Of a stretch of 64,000 nucleotides of DNA, positions 33,197 through 41,406 are shown piece after piece (positions within the stretch are counted from its first letter, which is position 1; every line of letters starts with the position of its first letter). The position numbers and the translations under genes are program-made. The stretch spans positions 62,001 through 126,000 of the forward strand of contig NZ_BMTR01000011.1 of NCBI RefSeq assembly GCF_014649775.1, written 5' to 3'. The notes beneath the pieces were generated by a model. It was not told the origin of the DNA and ran no database searches. It saw nothing but the letters and a program-made list of their open reading frames with translations. This DNA is from Streptomyces longisporoflavus (GTDB lineage: Bacteria > Actinomycetota > Actinomycetes > Streptomycetales > Streptomycetaceae).

Positions 33197-35732
33197 GGCG
33201 CGCGTTCGTGAACCGCGTCGCCTCGGCCGCCGCGGGGTCCTCCGGCCACGGATGCTTCGGATACCGGCCGCGCAGCTCCGCCCGCACGGCCCGGTAGCCG
33301 TCCCGCCAGAAGGACGCGAGGTCGGCGGTGACGGCCGCGGGGCGCCCGGCGGGAGACAGCAGATGGACGAGCACGGGCACGGCGCCGTCCGCGATCCGGG
33401 GCGTCTCGGCGAGCCCGAACATCTCCTGCAACTTCACGGCGAGCACCGGCTGTCCGGGGTCGGAGTAGTCGATCCGGATCCGCGACCCGCTGGGCACCGT
33501 CACCCGCTCCGGGGCGAGCGCGTCGAGGCGGGTGGCTTCGCCGGTCGCCCACGGCAGCAGCCGGTTCAGTGCCTGCCCCGCGTCGATGCGCCGCAGGTCG
33601 GCACGGCGCCGCGCCTTCGACAGCTCGGGCTCCAGCCACTCGTCCACGCGCGCGTGCAGGGCGCTTTCGGACACGTCGGGCCAGGGCGCGCCGAGATGCC
33701 GGTGCAGAAAGGCGAGCCGTTCCCGCAGCTCCAGAGCACCCCGCGACCAGTTCAGCAGCGCGGTCCCTTCCTCCCTGAGGCCCGCAAGCAGCCCCTCCCG
33801 TACGAGTCCGGGAGCGGGCTTCTGCAACGGCCGCACCGCCAGCTCCACCGCACCCAGGCGCTCGACGTGCCGCGCGACGAGGTCCCCGTCGGCCCAGGCG
33901 ACCTCGTCCCCCTCGCCGTAAAGGGGCGCGGCGGCGCTGAGGGCCACGTCCTCGCCGATGTGCCCGCCGAGCAGCACGCGCGCGTGCCCGGCGCCCACCG
34001 GCCGGTCGGCCACGGCCACGGCGATCCACTCCGCGCCGGTCAGCGCGGACCCCGGCCGCACCTCGGCCCGCGTCCCGTTCACCATGAGATACGTGCCGTC
34101 CCCGCGGCCCCTGGCGACCCGTTCGGGGAAGGCGAGCGCGGCGACGAGCCCGGCGACGTGCTCGTCGCTGCCCCGGGACAGCGCGTCCTGAGGGGCAGGC
34201 ACACCCGCCGAGGTCTCGGCGGCGGCGGTGAGCCGCCGCACCTCCGTGCGCCACCGCGCCGCGTACCCGTCCCCGCCACGCCGGGCCGCGCGCCAGGCCG
34301 CCGCGAGGTCGTCCCCGTACTCGCGCGGCGGCTCCTCGCCGAGGAGCGCCACGACCTCCGCCGCACGGCGCACCCCCACGAGGGGAACCGCGTCGAGCAG
34401 GGCCCGCGCAAGGCGGGGATGAAGACCGACCCGCGCCATCCGCGCGCCCCGCTCCGTCACCCGCCCCGGCCCCGGGGACACCGCACCGACCGCCGTCAGG
34501 ACACTCCGCGCCGCCGCCATCGCGCCGCTCGGCGGCGGATCGAGCAGGGCGAGCCCCGAGGCGTCAGGATCACCCCAGCAGGCCGTCTGAAGGGCGAACG
34601 CGGAAAGGTCCGCCAGCTTTATCTCCGGCGTCGGGAAGCGCGGCAGGCGGGCGTCCTCCGCCTCCGCCCAGCACCGGTACACGGCCCCCGGCGCCTCGCG
34701 CCCCGCACGGCCGGCCCGCTGCCGCCCCGCGGCCTGCGAAGCCCGTACCGTCGTCAGCGCGCTCAGCCCCCGCGCGTGATCCACACGCGGCTCACGCGCC
34801 AGCCCCGCGTCGACGACCACCCGCACCCCCGGCACCGTCAGGGACGACTCCGCCACCGACGTCGCGAGGACCACCCGCCGGGCGCCGTCCGCCGGGCCCG
34901 CGAGCACCGCGTCCTGCACCGCCGCGGGCGCCCGCCCGTGCACCTGGAGAACCTCCGCGGGAACGTCCCCCAGTTGCCCCGCCACGCGCGCGATCTCGCC
35001 GACGCCGGGCAGGAAGCACAGCACGTCCCCTTCCCGCTCGGCCAGCGCACGGCGTACCACCGACGCCACATGCGTGAGCAGCGCCGGATCCACCCGCATC
35101 CCGTGCGGCGGTCGCACCGGACGCGCGGGCGGCGCCCAGACGACCTCGACGGGGTACGAGGTGCCCCGCGCCTCCACCACGGGGGCGTCCCCGAGGATCC
35201 GCGACCACCCCTGCGCGTCCGTCGTCGCCGACGCGGCCACCAGACGCAGCTCGGGCCGCAGCGCCGCCCGCACGTCGACCAGGAACGCCGCCACGGTGTC
35301 CGCGTCGAGATGCCGCTCGTGGCACTCGTCGATGATCACCACGTCGACGCCCGTCAGCTCCTGGTCCCGCTGCAGCCGCTGCAACAGGACACCGGTCGTG
35401 ACGACCTCCACGCGCGCGGGGCGATCGCCACGCGCGACCACACGCTCACCGCGCACCGTGTACCCGACGCTCTCCCCGACCTTCTCGCCGAGCAGCCACG
35501 CCATCCGCCGCGCGGCGGCCCTCGCGGCGATGCGCCGGGGCTCGGCGACCACCACCCGGCGTTCGGGCCCGTCCCCGAGAAGCCCCGCGAGGGCCAGCGG
35601 CACCAGCGTCGTCTTGCCCGTACCGGGAGGCGCGCACAGCACGGCGCCGCCCGGCCCCTCCAGGGCGGACCGCAGCGCGGGCAGCGCACTGCGTACGGGC
35701 AGGTCCAGGGCTTCGTTACGCAGACGGATCAC
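33186..35732 (-). CDS. hrpB: ATP-dependent helicase HrpB
   Basis: The 848-aa DEAH-type helicase has Walker A APPGTGKTT near residues 34-42, motif II DECHERH, SAT in AASATTD, and motifs IV-VI (FLPGVGEI, LATSVAESSLTVPGV and QAAGRQRAGRAGREAPG). These are followed by the HA2 region and the HrpB C-terminal domain. Bacterial HrpB is an RNA/DNA helicase of uncertain cellular role. The ATG at 35732 begins conserved sequence. It ends 11 bp inside the opposite-strand DUF3068 gene and starts 4 bp from the stop of the methyltransferase gene upstream, which suggests co-transcription. Confidence 0.94.
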   Translation of the reverse strand: MIRLRNEALDLPVRSALPALRSALEGPGGAVLCAPPGTGKTTLVPLALAGLLGDGPERRVVVAEPRRIAARAAARRMAWLLGEKVGESVGYTVRGERVVARGDRPARVEVVTTGVLLQRLQRDQELTGVDVVIIDECHERHLDADTVAAFLVDVRAALRPELRLVAASATTDAQGWSRILGDAPVVEARGTSYPVEVVWAPPARPVRPPHGMRVDPALLTHVASVVRRALAEREGDVLCFLPGVGEIARVAGQLGDVPAEVLQVHGRAPAAVQDAVLAGPADGARRVVLATSVAESSLTVPGVRVVVDAGLAREPRVDHARGLSALTTVRASQAAGRQRAGRAGREAPGAVYRCWAEAEDARLPRFPTPEIKLADLSAFALQTACWGDPDASGLALLDPPPSGAMAAARSVLTAVGAVSPGPGRVTERGARMARVGLHPRLARALLDAVPLVGVRRAAEVVALLGEEPPREYGDDLAAAWRAARRGGDGYAARWRTEVRRLTAAAETSAGVPAPQDALSRGSDEHVAGLVAALAFPERVARGRGDGTYLMVNGTRAEVRPGSALTGAEWIAVAVADRPVGAGHARVLLGGHIGEDVALSAAAPLYGEGDEVAWADGDLVARHVERLGAVELAVRPLQKPAPGLVREGLLAGLREEGTALLNWSRGALELRERLAFLHRHLGAPWPDVSESALHARVDEWLEPELSKARRRADLRRIDAGQALNRLLPWATGEATRLDALAPERVTVPSGSRIRIDYSDPGQPVLAVKLQEMFGLAETPRIADGAVPVLVHLLSPAGRPAAVTADLASFWRDGYRAVRAELRGRYPKHPWPEDPAAAEATRFTNARLRR

Positions 35733-35736
35733 GCAC

Positions 35737-36567
35737 TCAGTCTCGTACGCAGACGAAGATCGCCGACCCCGGGATCAGATTCCCGCGCAACGGGGACCAG
35801 CCGCCCCACTCCTGCGTGTTCCACGCGGGCCACTCCGGCTCCACCAGATCGACGAGCCGGAAACCGCCGGCCACCACGTCACGGACCCGGTCACCGATGG
35901 TCCGGTGGTGCTCCACGTAGACGGCGTTTCCCTCGTCGTCCTGCTCCACGTAGGGAGTGCGGTCGAAGTACGAGGCCGCTACCGACAGACCCTCGGGCCC
36001 CGGCTCGTCCGGGAAGGCCCAGCGCATCGGGTGCGTCACCGAGAACACGAACCGGCCGCCGGGCCGCAGCACCCGGTGCACGTCCTTGAGGACCCGCACC
36101 GGATCGGCGACGAACGGCAGCGCCCCGTACGCCGAGCACGCGAGGTCGAAGCTGCCGTCGGCGAACGGCAGTGCCCCCGCGTCCGCCTCCACCAGCGGCA
36201 CGCCGCCACCGATCCGCAGCGCGTGCTGCAACTGCCGGTGCGAGAGATCGAGGGCGACAGGGCGCGCGCCCTGGGAGGCGAGCCAGCGCGAGCACTGCGC
36301 CGCACCCGCGCCGATCTCCAGGACGTCCTTGCCCGCGAGGTCCTCGGGCGGGCCCAGAAGCTCGGCCTCCACCTCGTCGAGCCCTTCGGGACCCCACACG
36401 AAACGGTCGTCACCCAGGAAGGTGCCGTGCTCGATCTGATAGTCGTCCGCGTTCCTGTCCCACCACCCGCGATTGGCGCGGCTGCTCTCGGTCACACCGG
36501 CGTCACGACGGGTGGCTTCCGGTTCGGGGGTCTCGGGCAGCTCGGACTCTTGGATGATCGGCTCCAT
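35737..36567 (-). CDS. Class I SAM-dependent methyltransferase
   Basis: From the ATG at 36567 the product is 276 aa. The Rossmann core shows motif I VLEIGAGAAQCSRWLASQG, motif II PVALDLS, the DLACSAYGALPFV acidic strand and RPGGRFVFSVTHPM (motif III). An acidic N-terminal tail of about 45 residues precedes it (EPIIQESELPETPEPEATRR). The ubiquinone/small-molecule methyltransferase subfamily (Methyltransf_11 type) is most likely; the acceptor is unknown. It is divergent from rpsA, and 4 bp separate its stop from hrpB. Confidence 0.87.
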   Translation of the reverse strand: MEPIIQESELPETPEPEATRRDAGVTESSRANRGWWDRNADDYQIEHGTFLGDDRFVWGPEGLDEVEAELLGPPEDLAGKDVLEIGAGAAQCSRWLASQGARPVALDLSHRQLQHALRIGGGVPLVEADAGALPFADGSFDLACSAYGALPFVADPVRVLKDVHRVLRPGGRFVFSVTHPMRWAFPDEPGPEGLSVAASYFDRTPYVEQDDEGNAVYVEHHRTIGDRVRDVVAGGFRLVDLVEPEWPAWNTQEWGGWSPLRGNLIPGSAIFVCVRD

Positions 36568-36732
36568 CGTCGTACTCTTCCGTCTGGCTGGTCGCGGCTC
36601 GGCGCAGCGGGACAGTGCCGGGACGGCCCGAAAAGCGGTCGCGGCAGGGCGCTGTGCGGTCCGTGTGGCCTCATGCGACGGCATTTGTGCCGGGTATGCG
36701 GCGTTCCGCCCCTGGGTGTGCGCCTTCGCGCA

Positions 36733-36761
36733 TTGACCCTGTCCGGCTGCCCCCGTATGCT
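36733..36761 (+). promoter_or_regulatory. rpsA promoter, TTGACC-17-TATGCT
   Basis: TTGACC (36733-36738) and TATGCT (36756-36761) with a 17-bp spacer form a near-consensus housekeeping promoter. Transcription would start near 36768, giving a leader of about 200 nt before rpsA. Confidence 0.75.
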
Positions 36762-36838
36762 ACAAGTTGCGCTGCGAGCCTGCCGTCCTCAGACCTAGCA
36801 GGATGCGCTCGCGTCTGTTGTATGTCCCCTCGGTTGTC

Positions 36839-36878
36839 GAGGCGCCTTCCGTTTCTCCGGAAACTGGATCGGCGCCTC
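36839..36878 (+). promoter_or_regulatory. Stem-loop in the rpsA 5' leader
   Basis: Outer 8-bp arms GAGGCGCC/GGCGCCTC enclose an inner 5-bp stem TTCCG/CGGAA with hexaloop TTTCTC. It lies about 90 nt upstream of the rpsA start. The rest of the 36568-36965 gap holds no credible gene. Confidence 0.55.
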
Positions 36879-36965
36879 CAAGGCTGCCCGGCTTCTGCAG
36901 AGCGAAATCGGTTCCGGCGCTAGCAGTACCTACGACTCACTGTCCGTACCGGAGCCCTTACCCAC

Positions 36966-38486
36966 ATGACGAGCAGCACCGAGACCACCGCCACCACCCC
37001 GCAGGTAGCGGTCAACGACATCGGTAACGAGGAAGCCTTCCTCGCCGCGATCGACGAGACGATCAAGTACTTCAACGACGGCGACATCGTCGACGGCGTC
37101 ATCGTGAAGGTCGACCGGGACGAGGTCCTGCTCGACATCGGTTACAAGACCGAAGGCGTCATCCCGAGCCGCGAGCTCTCCATCAAGCACGACGTCGACC
37201 CGAACGAGGTCGTCGCGGTTGGTGACGAGATCGAGGCCCTGGTTCTCCAGAAGGAGGACAAGGAAGGCCGTCTGATCCTGTCCAAGAAGCGCGCTCAGTA
37301 CGAGCGTGCCTGGGGCACGATCGAGAAGATCAAGGAAGAAGACGGCATCGTCACCGGTACCGTCATCGAGGTCGTCAAGGGTGGTCTCATCCTCGACATC
37401 GGCCTCCGTGGCTTCCTGCCGGCCTCCCTCGTCGAGATGCGCCGCGTCCGCGACCTCCAGCCCTACGTGGGCAAGGAGCTCGAGGCCAAGATCATCGAGC
37501 TGGACAAGAACCGCAACAACGTGGTCCTGTCCCGCCGTGCCTGGCTCGAGCAGACCCAGAGCGAGGTCCGCCAGACCTTCCTCACGACCCTGCAGAAGGG
37601 CCAGGTCCGCTCCGGCGTCGTTTCCTCGATCGTCAACTTCGGTGCGTTCGTGGACCTCGGCGGCGTCGACGGTCTCGTGCACGTCTCCGAGCTCTCCTGG
37701 AAGCACATCGACCACCCCTCCGAGGTTGTCGAGGTCGGCCAGGAAGTCACCGTCGAGGTTCTCGACGTGGACATGGACCGCGAGCGCGTGTCCCTGTCGC
37801 TCAAGGCGACGCAGGAAGACCCGTGGCAGCAGTTCGCCCGCACGCACCAGATCGGGCAGGTTGTTCCCGGTAAGGTCACCAAGCTCGTTCCGTTCGGTGC
37901 GTTCGTGCGCGTCGACGAGGGCATCGAGGGCCTGGTCCACATCTCCGAGCTGGCCGAGCGCCACGTGGAGATCCCGGAGCAGGTCGTCCAGGTCAACGAC
38001 GAGATCTTCGTCAAGGTCATCGACATCGACCTCGAGCGTCGCCGGATCTCGCTGTCCCTGAAGCAGGCCAACGAGTCCTTCGGTGCCGACCCGTCGGCCG
38101 TCGAGTTCGACCCGACCCTGTACGGCATGGCCGCGTCCTACGACGACCAGGGCAACTACATCTACCCCGAGGGCTTCGACCCCGAGACGAACGACTGGCT
38201 CGAGGGCTTCGAGACCCAGCGCGAGGCTTGGGAGGGCCAGTACGCCGAGGCGCAGCAGCGCTTCGAGCAGCACCAGGCCCAGGTCATCAAGTCCCGCGAG
38301 GCGGACGCCCAGGCCGAGGCCGAGGGTGCTGCGGCTCCCGCGTCCTCGACCGGTGCCCCGGCTGCCGGTGGCAGCGGTGGCGGCGGCGGTTCGTACTCCT
38401 CGGAGTCGGACGACAACTCCGGCGCCCTGGCGTCGGACGAGGCGCTTGCCGCGCTGCGCGAGAAGCTCGCGGGCGGCCAGAGCTGA
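36966..38486 (+). CDS. rpsA: 30S ribosomal protein S1
   Basis: The 506-aa protein contains four S1 (OB-fold) RNA-binding repeats at about residues 36-105, 122-188, 206-276 and 293-363; typical segments are GVIVKVDRDEVLLDIGYKTEGVIP and NFGAFVDLGGVDGLVHVSELSW. The C-terminal ~140 residues are an acidic, Gln/Ala/Gly/Ser-rich tail. Four repeats is the actinobacterial form, shorter than the six of E. coli. It binds mRNA and assists translation. Codon choice is strongly optimised (GTC, CTC, GAG, AAG), as expected for a highly expressed gene. GGAG lies about 11 nt before the ATG. Confidence 0.97.
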   Translation: MTSSTETTATTPQVAVNDIGNEEAFLAAIDETIKYFNDGDIVDGVIVKVDRDEVLLDIGYKTEGVIPSRELSIKHDVDPNEVVAVGDEIEALVLQKEDKEGRLILSKKRAQYERAWGTIEKIKEEDGIVTGTVIEVVKGGLILDIGLRGFLPASLVEMRRVRDLQPYVGKELEAKIIELDKNRNNVVLSRRAWLEQTQSEVRQTFLTTLQKGQVRSGVVSSIVNFGAFVDLGGVDGLVHVSELSWKHIDHPSEVVEVGQEVTVEVLDVDMDRERVSLSLKATQEDPWQQFARTHQIGQVVPGKVTKLVPFGAFVRVDEGIEGLVHISELAERHVEIPEQVVQVNDEIFVKVIDIDLERRRISLSLKQANESFGADPSAVEFDPTLYGMAASYDDQGNYIYPEGFDPETNDWLEGFETQREAWEGQYAEAQQRFEQHQAQVIKSREADAQAEAEGAAAPASSTGAPAAGGSGGGGGSYSSESDDNSGALASDEALAALREKLAGGQS

Positions 38487-38521
38487 ATCTCGCCTCTAGG
38501 CGGTAGCAGCAGCTGAACATC

Positions 38522-38554
38522 GCGGGCCCGCATCCCTTCGGGGGTGCGGGCCCG
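38522..38554 (+). terminator. rpsA terminator
   Basis: GCGGGCCCGCATCCC pairs with GGGGTGCGGGCCCGC (one G-T pair) across a short TTC loop, 36 nt after the rpsA stop. Confidence 0.85.
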
Positions 38555-38602
38555 CTGTGCTGTTTCCGGGGGCCGGTTCTGTGTCGGCCGCGCGCCGGTG
38601 GG

Positions 38603-38640
38603 GGCTGGTCGCGCAGTTCCCCGCGCCCCTGACGGGGCCC
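38603..38640 (-). repeat. Interspersed repeat, copy 2 (38 bp)
   Basis: The reverse complement matches the element at 5616-5653 in 35 of 38 positions. It lies in the 306-bp gap between rpsA and the PAC2 gene, where no gene is seen. Confidence 0.75.
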
Positions 38641-38792
38641 TCCTTGATCTGCATGCCCCGGCCGTCGTGAACTGGGCGGCTTCCTATGGGTGTTGTAAGA
38701 AGCCGCTGTGAAGAGATGCGGGAGGGAATGCCGACGCCGTCGCCGGCGTTCTGCTGTACGAGTCACGACGAAGAGGGCGAGGAGCGGTCACC

Positions 38793-39731
38793 GTGCTTGA
38801 TCCGCAGGGTTTGTACGAATGGGAGCCGAAGGGCCTCGCTGTCGTAGACATGGCGCTCGCCCAGGAGTCGGCCGGACTGGTCATGCTCTACCACTTCGAC
38901 GGCTACATCGACGCGGGTGAGACCGGCGACCAGATCGTCGAGAAGCTCACGGACAGCCTGCCCGGCCAGGTGGTCGCGCGCTTCGACCACGACCGGCTCG
39001 TCGACTACCGCGCACGTCGCCCGCTGCTCACCTTCCGGCGCGACCGCTGGACCGAGTACGAGGTGCCCACGCTCGACGTGCGGCTGCTCCAGGACGCCAC
39101 GGGCGCGCCCTTCCTGCTGCTCTCCGGACCCGAGCCGGACATCGAGTGGGAGCGGTTCGCGGCGGCGGTCGAGCAGATCGTGGAGCGGCTCGGCGTGCGC
39201 CTCGCGGTGAACTTCCACGGCATCCCCATGGGCGTGCCGCACACCCGCCCCGTGGGCCTCACGCCGCACGGGAACCGTACCGACCTGATTCCGGGACACC
39301 GCAGCCCCTTCGACGAGGCGCAGGTGCCGGGCAGCGCGGCATCTCTCGTCGAGTACCGCCTCCTCGAGGCGAGCCATGACGTGCTCGGTGTCGCCGCACA
39401 CGTCCCGCACTACATCGCCCGCTCCGCCTACCCGGACGCCGCCCTGACGGTCCTGGAGGCGATCACCGCAGCTACGGGCCTCGTGCTGCCGAGCGTCGCG
39501 CACGGCCTGCGCACCGAGGCGCACCGCACCCAGACCGAGATCGACCGGCAGATCCAGGAGGGCGACGAGGAACTGGTCGCCCTCGTACAGGGACTCGAGC
39601 ACCAGTACGACGCTGCCGCCGGCGGCGACGCGCGCGGCAACATGCTCGCGGAGCCCGTGGACATCCCGTCGGCCGACGAGATCGGCCAGGAATTCGAGCG
39701 CTTCCTCGCGGAGCGAGAGGGCGACTCGTAG
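38793..39731 (+). CDS. PAC2 family protein
   Basis: The 312-aa protein starts at GTG 38793 after GAGGAG. It reads as a PAC2-family (proteasome assembly chaperone-like) protein: VMLYHFDGYIDAGETGDQIVEKL, LLLSGPEPDIEWERF, GVRLAVNFHGIPMGVPHTRP, VLGVAAHVPHYIARSAYPDAALTVLEAI and the C-terminal helical tail. Actinobacterial members have been linked to proteasome-related or unknown roles; no function can be assigned here. The last codons (GDS-stop) lie inside the first unit of a 19-bp tandem repeat. Confidence 0.88.
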   Translation: MLDPQGLYEWEPKGLAVVDMALAQESAGLVMLYHFDGYIDAGETGDQIVEKLTDSLPGQVVARFDHDRLVDYRARRPLLTFRRDRWTEYEVPTLDVRLLQDATGAPFLLLSGPEPDIEWERFAAAVEQIVERLGVRLAVNFHGIPMGVPHTRPVGLTPHGNRTDLIPGHRSPFDEAQVPGSAASLVEYRLLEASHDVLGVAAHVPHYIARSAYPDAALTVLEAITAATGLVLPSVAHGLRTEAHRTQTEIDRQIQEGDEELVALVQGLEHQYDAAAGGDARGNMLAEPVDIPSADEIGQEFERFLAEREGDS

Positions 39732-39796
39732 CCGAGGGGCCGACTCGTAGCCGAGGGGTCGACTCGTGGCCGAGGGGCCGACTCGTAGCCGAGCGG
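39721..39796. repeat. Four tandem 19-bp repeats across the PAC2 stop codon
   Basis: Units 39721-39739, 39740-39758, 39759-39777 and 39778-39796 read N-CGACTCGTAGCCGAGGGG with at most two changes. Each unit carries the small palindrome CTCG-TAGC-CGAG and a TAG. The last unit ends next to the expected -35 region of coaE. Confidence 0.9.
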
Positions 39797-39817
39797 ACTC
39801 GGAAGTGCGGCACCCTC

Positions 39818-39823
39818 TAAGCT
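39818..39823 (+). promoter_or_regulatory. -10 box TAAGCT of leaderless coaE transcript
   Basis: TAAGCT lies 7 nt before the coaE ATG and there is no Shine-Dalgarno. The -35 position (about 39795-39800) falls at the edge of the 19-bp repeats. Confidence 0.5.
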
Positions 39824-39830
39824 GCCGGTC

Positions 39831-40433
39831 ATGCTGAAGGTGGGCCTGACCGGCGGTATCGGCGCCGGCAAGAGTGAAGTATCGCGTCTCCTGGTCGCGT
39901 CCGGAGCCGTGCTGATCGACGCCGACAAGATCGCCCGCGAGGTGGTGGAGCCGGGAACTCCGGGTCTGGCGGCGATCGTCGAAGCTTTCGGCCGGGAGAT
40001 CCTCGCCCCGGACGGCTCCCTCGACCGGCCGAAGCTGGGTTCGGTCGTCTTCGCCGACCCGGAGAAGCTGGCCGTACTGAACTCCATCGTGCACCCGCTG
40101 GTCGGCGCCCGATCCGCCGAACTGGAGAACGCGGCCTCGAGGGACGCGGTGGTCGTCCATGATGTGCCGCTGCTCGCGGAGAACGGCCTGGCGCCGCTGT
40201 ACGACCTGGTGGTCGTCGTCGACGCGAGCCCCGAAACCCAGCTGGAGCGTCTCGTGGGGCTGCGCGGCATGCGCGAGGAGGACGCCCGGGCGCGGATGGC
40301 GGCGCAGGCCACGCGCGAGAAGCGCCTGGAGATCGCCGACATCGTGATCGACAACGACGGTCCGCTGGAGGGCTTGGAACAGCGCGTCGGCGCTGTGTGG
40401 GCGGATCTCGTGGGGCGGGCGCGGAAGGCCTAG
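39831..40433 (+). CDS. coaE: Dephospho-CoA kinase
   Basis: The 200-aa protein begins MLKVGLTGGIGAGKSEVSRLL, a P-loop at residues 8-15. It continues with LIDADKIAREVVEPGTPGL (the CoA-binding DAD motif), DVPLLAEN and the lid segment MREEDARARMAAQATREKR. It phosphorylates the ribose 3'-OH of dephospho-CoA, the last step of CoA synthesis. Length is that of the minimal CoaE without the GrpB-like fusion seen in mycobacteria. It appears to be transcribed from its own leaderless promoter. Confidence 0.96.
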   Translation: MLKVGLTGGIGAGKSEVSRLLVASGAVLIDADKIAREVVEPGTPGLAAIVEAFGREILAPDGSLDRPKLGSVVFADPEKLAVLNSIVHPLVGARSAELENAASRDAVVVHDVPLLAENGLAPLYDLVVVVDASPETQLERLVGLRGMREEDARARMAAQATREKRLEIADIVIDNDGPLEGLEQRVGAVWADLVGRARKA

Positions 40434-40454
40434 CGGGCCGCCGCTCTCCAAACG

Positions 40455-40504
40455 CCTGACGGCACCTGACGGCACTTGAAGGAACCTGACAGGACCTGAC
40501 GGAA
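40455..40504. repeat. Five tandem 10-bp repeats, consensus CCTGACGGCA
   Basis: Units at 40455, 40465, 40475, 40485 and 40495 read CCTGACGGCA, CCTGACGGCA, CTTGAAGGAA, CCTGACAGGA and CCTGACGGAA. The 10-bp period places every unit on the same face of the helix. They lie between coaE and the TPR gene. Confidence 0.85.
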
Positions 40505-40557
40505 TAGGTGTGCATGTGAGGGGCGTTGACACAGTGCAGCGAGGGAAGGAGTCACGC

Positions 40558-40944
40558 GTGCCCGAAAGTACCCCGGAGACCCATGTCATCGACTTCCGTG
40601 CGGCGGAGCAGCTCCTTGCCGCGCGGGACCCCCGAGGCGCGGTGAAGCTGCTCGACACGGTCATCGCGGCCCACCCCGAGAACACGGCCGCGCGGCTGCT
40701 GCGGGCCCGTGCCTTCTTCGCCGCCGCTCAACTGCGCGCCGCCGAGCTCGAGTTCAGCATCGTGCTGGAGCGGGAGCCGGACAACGCGTTCGCCCATTTC
40801 GCGCTCGCCCGCACCTACGAACGCGCGGCGCGGCCCGAACAGGCCCGGCGCCACTTCCGCCTTGCCGCGGCGCTTGATCCGCAGCCGGAGTATCTGGCGG
40901 CGGCGCGCTTCGACGAGGGGGAGTCCGGCGACGCCGGGAGCTAG
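40558..40944 (+). CDS. Tetratricopeptide-repeat protein
   Basis: From GTG 40558 (ribosome-binding site GGGAAGGAG) the product is 128 aa. It has about three TPR-like helical hairpins: AVKLLDTVIAAHPENTAARLLRARAFFAA, AELEFSIVLEREPDNAFAHFALARTYER and ARRHFRLAAALDPQPEYLAA. TPR units mediate protein contacts; the partner is unknown. It has no signal peptide. Its stop overlaps the convergent DUF6343-like gene by 4 bp. The GTG at 40510 in the same frame is less likely because it has no ribosome-binding site. Confidence 0.85.
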   Translation: MPESTPETHVIDFRAAEQLLAARDPRGAVKLLDTVIAAHPENTAARLLRARAFFAAAQLRAAELEFSIVLEREPDNAFAHFALARTYERAARPEQARRHFRLAAALDPQPEYLAAARFDEGESGDAGS

Positions 40945-41219
40945 TTCTCGCGCGGAGGTTCGTACGACGGAGGTTCGTACGGCGGTACGTCCCGGCCCGG
41001 CTGGTAATGCGGTCCCTGACGGATGTGGCGCAGGATCATCGCCATGTCGGCGGTGACGATCAGCCAGAGCACCCCGCAGGTCACGGCCCAGCCGGGGCGC
41101 CCCACCAGGGCGAAGGCGATGGTGCCGAACGTGGCCCAGGCAAGGCCCCACGCGCTGAACCAGAGTCGCAGGCGCAGCGGACTGCGCGCTGTCACCGGTT
41201 CACTGCCCGTGCGTTTCAT
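40941..41219 (-). CDS. Small two-helix membrane protein (DUF6343-like)
   Basis: The ATG at 41219 follows GGAGAGGAG and gives 92 aa: a polar start ending ARSPLRLRLWFSAWG, two hydrophobic helices (AWATFGTIAFALV and AVTCGVLWLIVTADMAMIL), then a basic, proline/tyrosine-rich tail (PPYEPPSYEPPREN). This fits the small DUF6343 membrane family of Streptomyces, from memory. Function is unknown. It overlaps the TPR gene by 4 bp at the 3' end. Confidence 0.75.
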   Translation of the reverse strand: MKRTGSEPVTARSPLRLRLWFSAWGLAWATFGTIAFALVGRPGWAVTCGVLWLIVTADMAMILRHIRQGPHYQPGRDVPPYEPPSYEPPREN

Positions 41220-41406
41220 GAGAGGACTCCTCTCCCTCCGCACCGCGTCTCTCCGCACCGCGCTACAGCCGCATCTCCACTCGTCTCCGGCCGTCTTGAG
41301 CCGTGTCCGCCCGGTCTGTATCCGCTCCCGCCTTCCAGGATCCACCCGTGGGTGGTGGACCGGAAGGGCCTGAGGCTCCAAGATCGTAGATGCGACGATC
41401 GGGGGT

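Noticed and set aside
36803..37027. Short frame starting in the rpsA leader as a possible leader peptide
   Set aside because: No ribosome-binding site, and it runs on into rpsA in another frame; composition looks non-coding.
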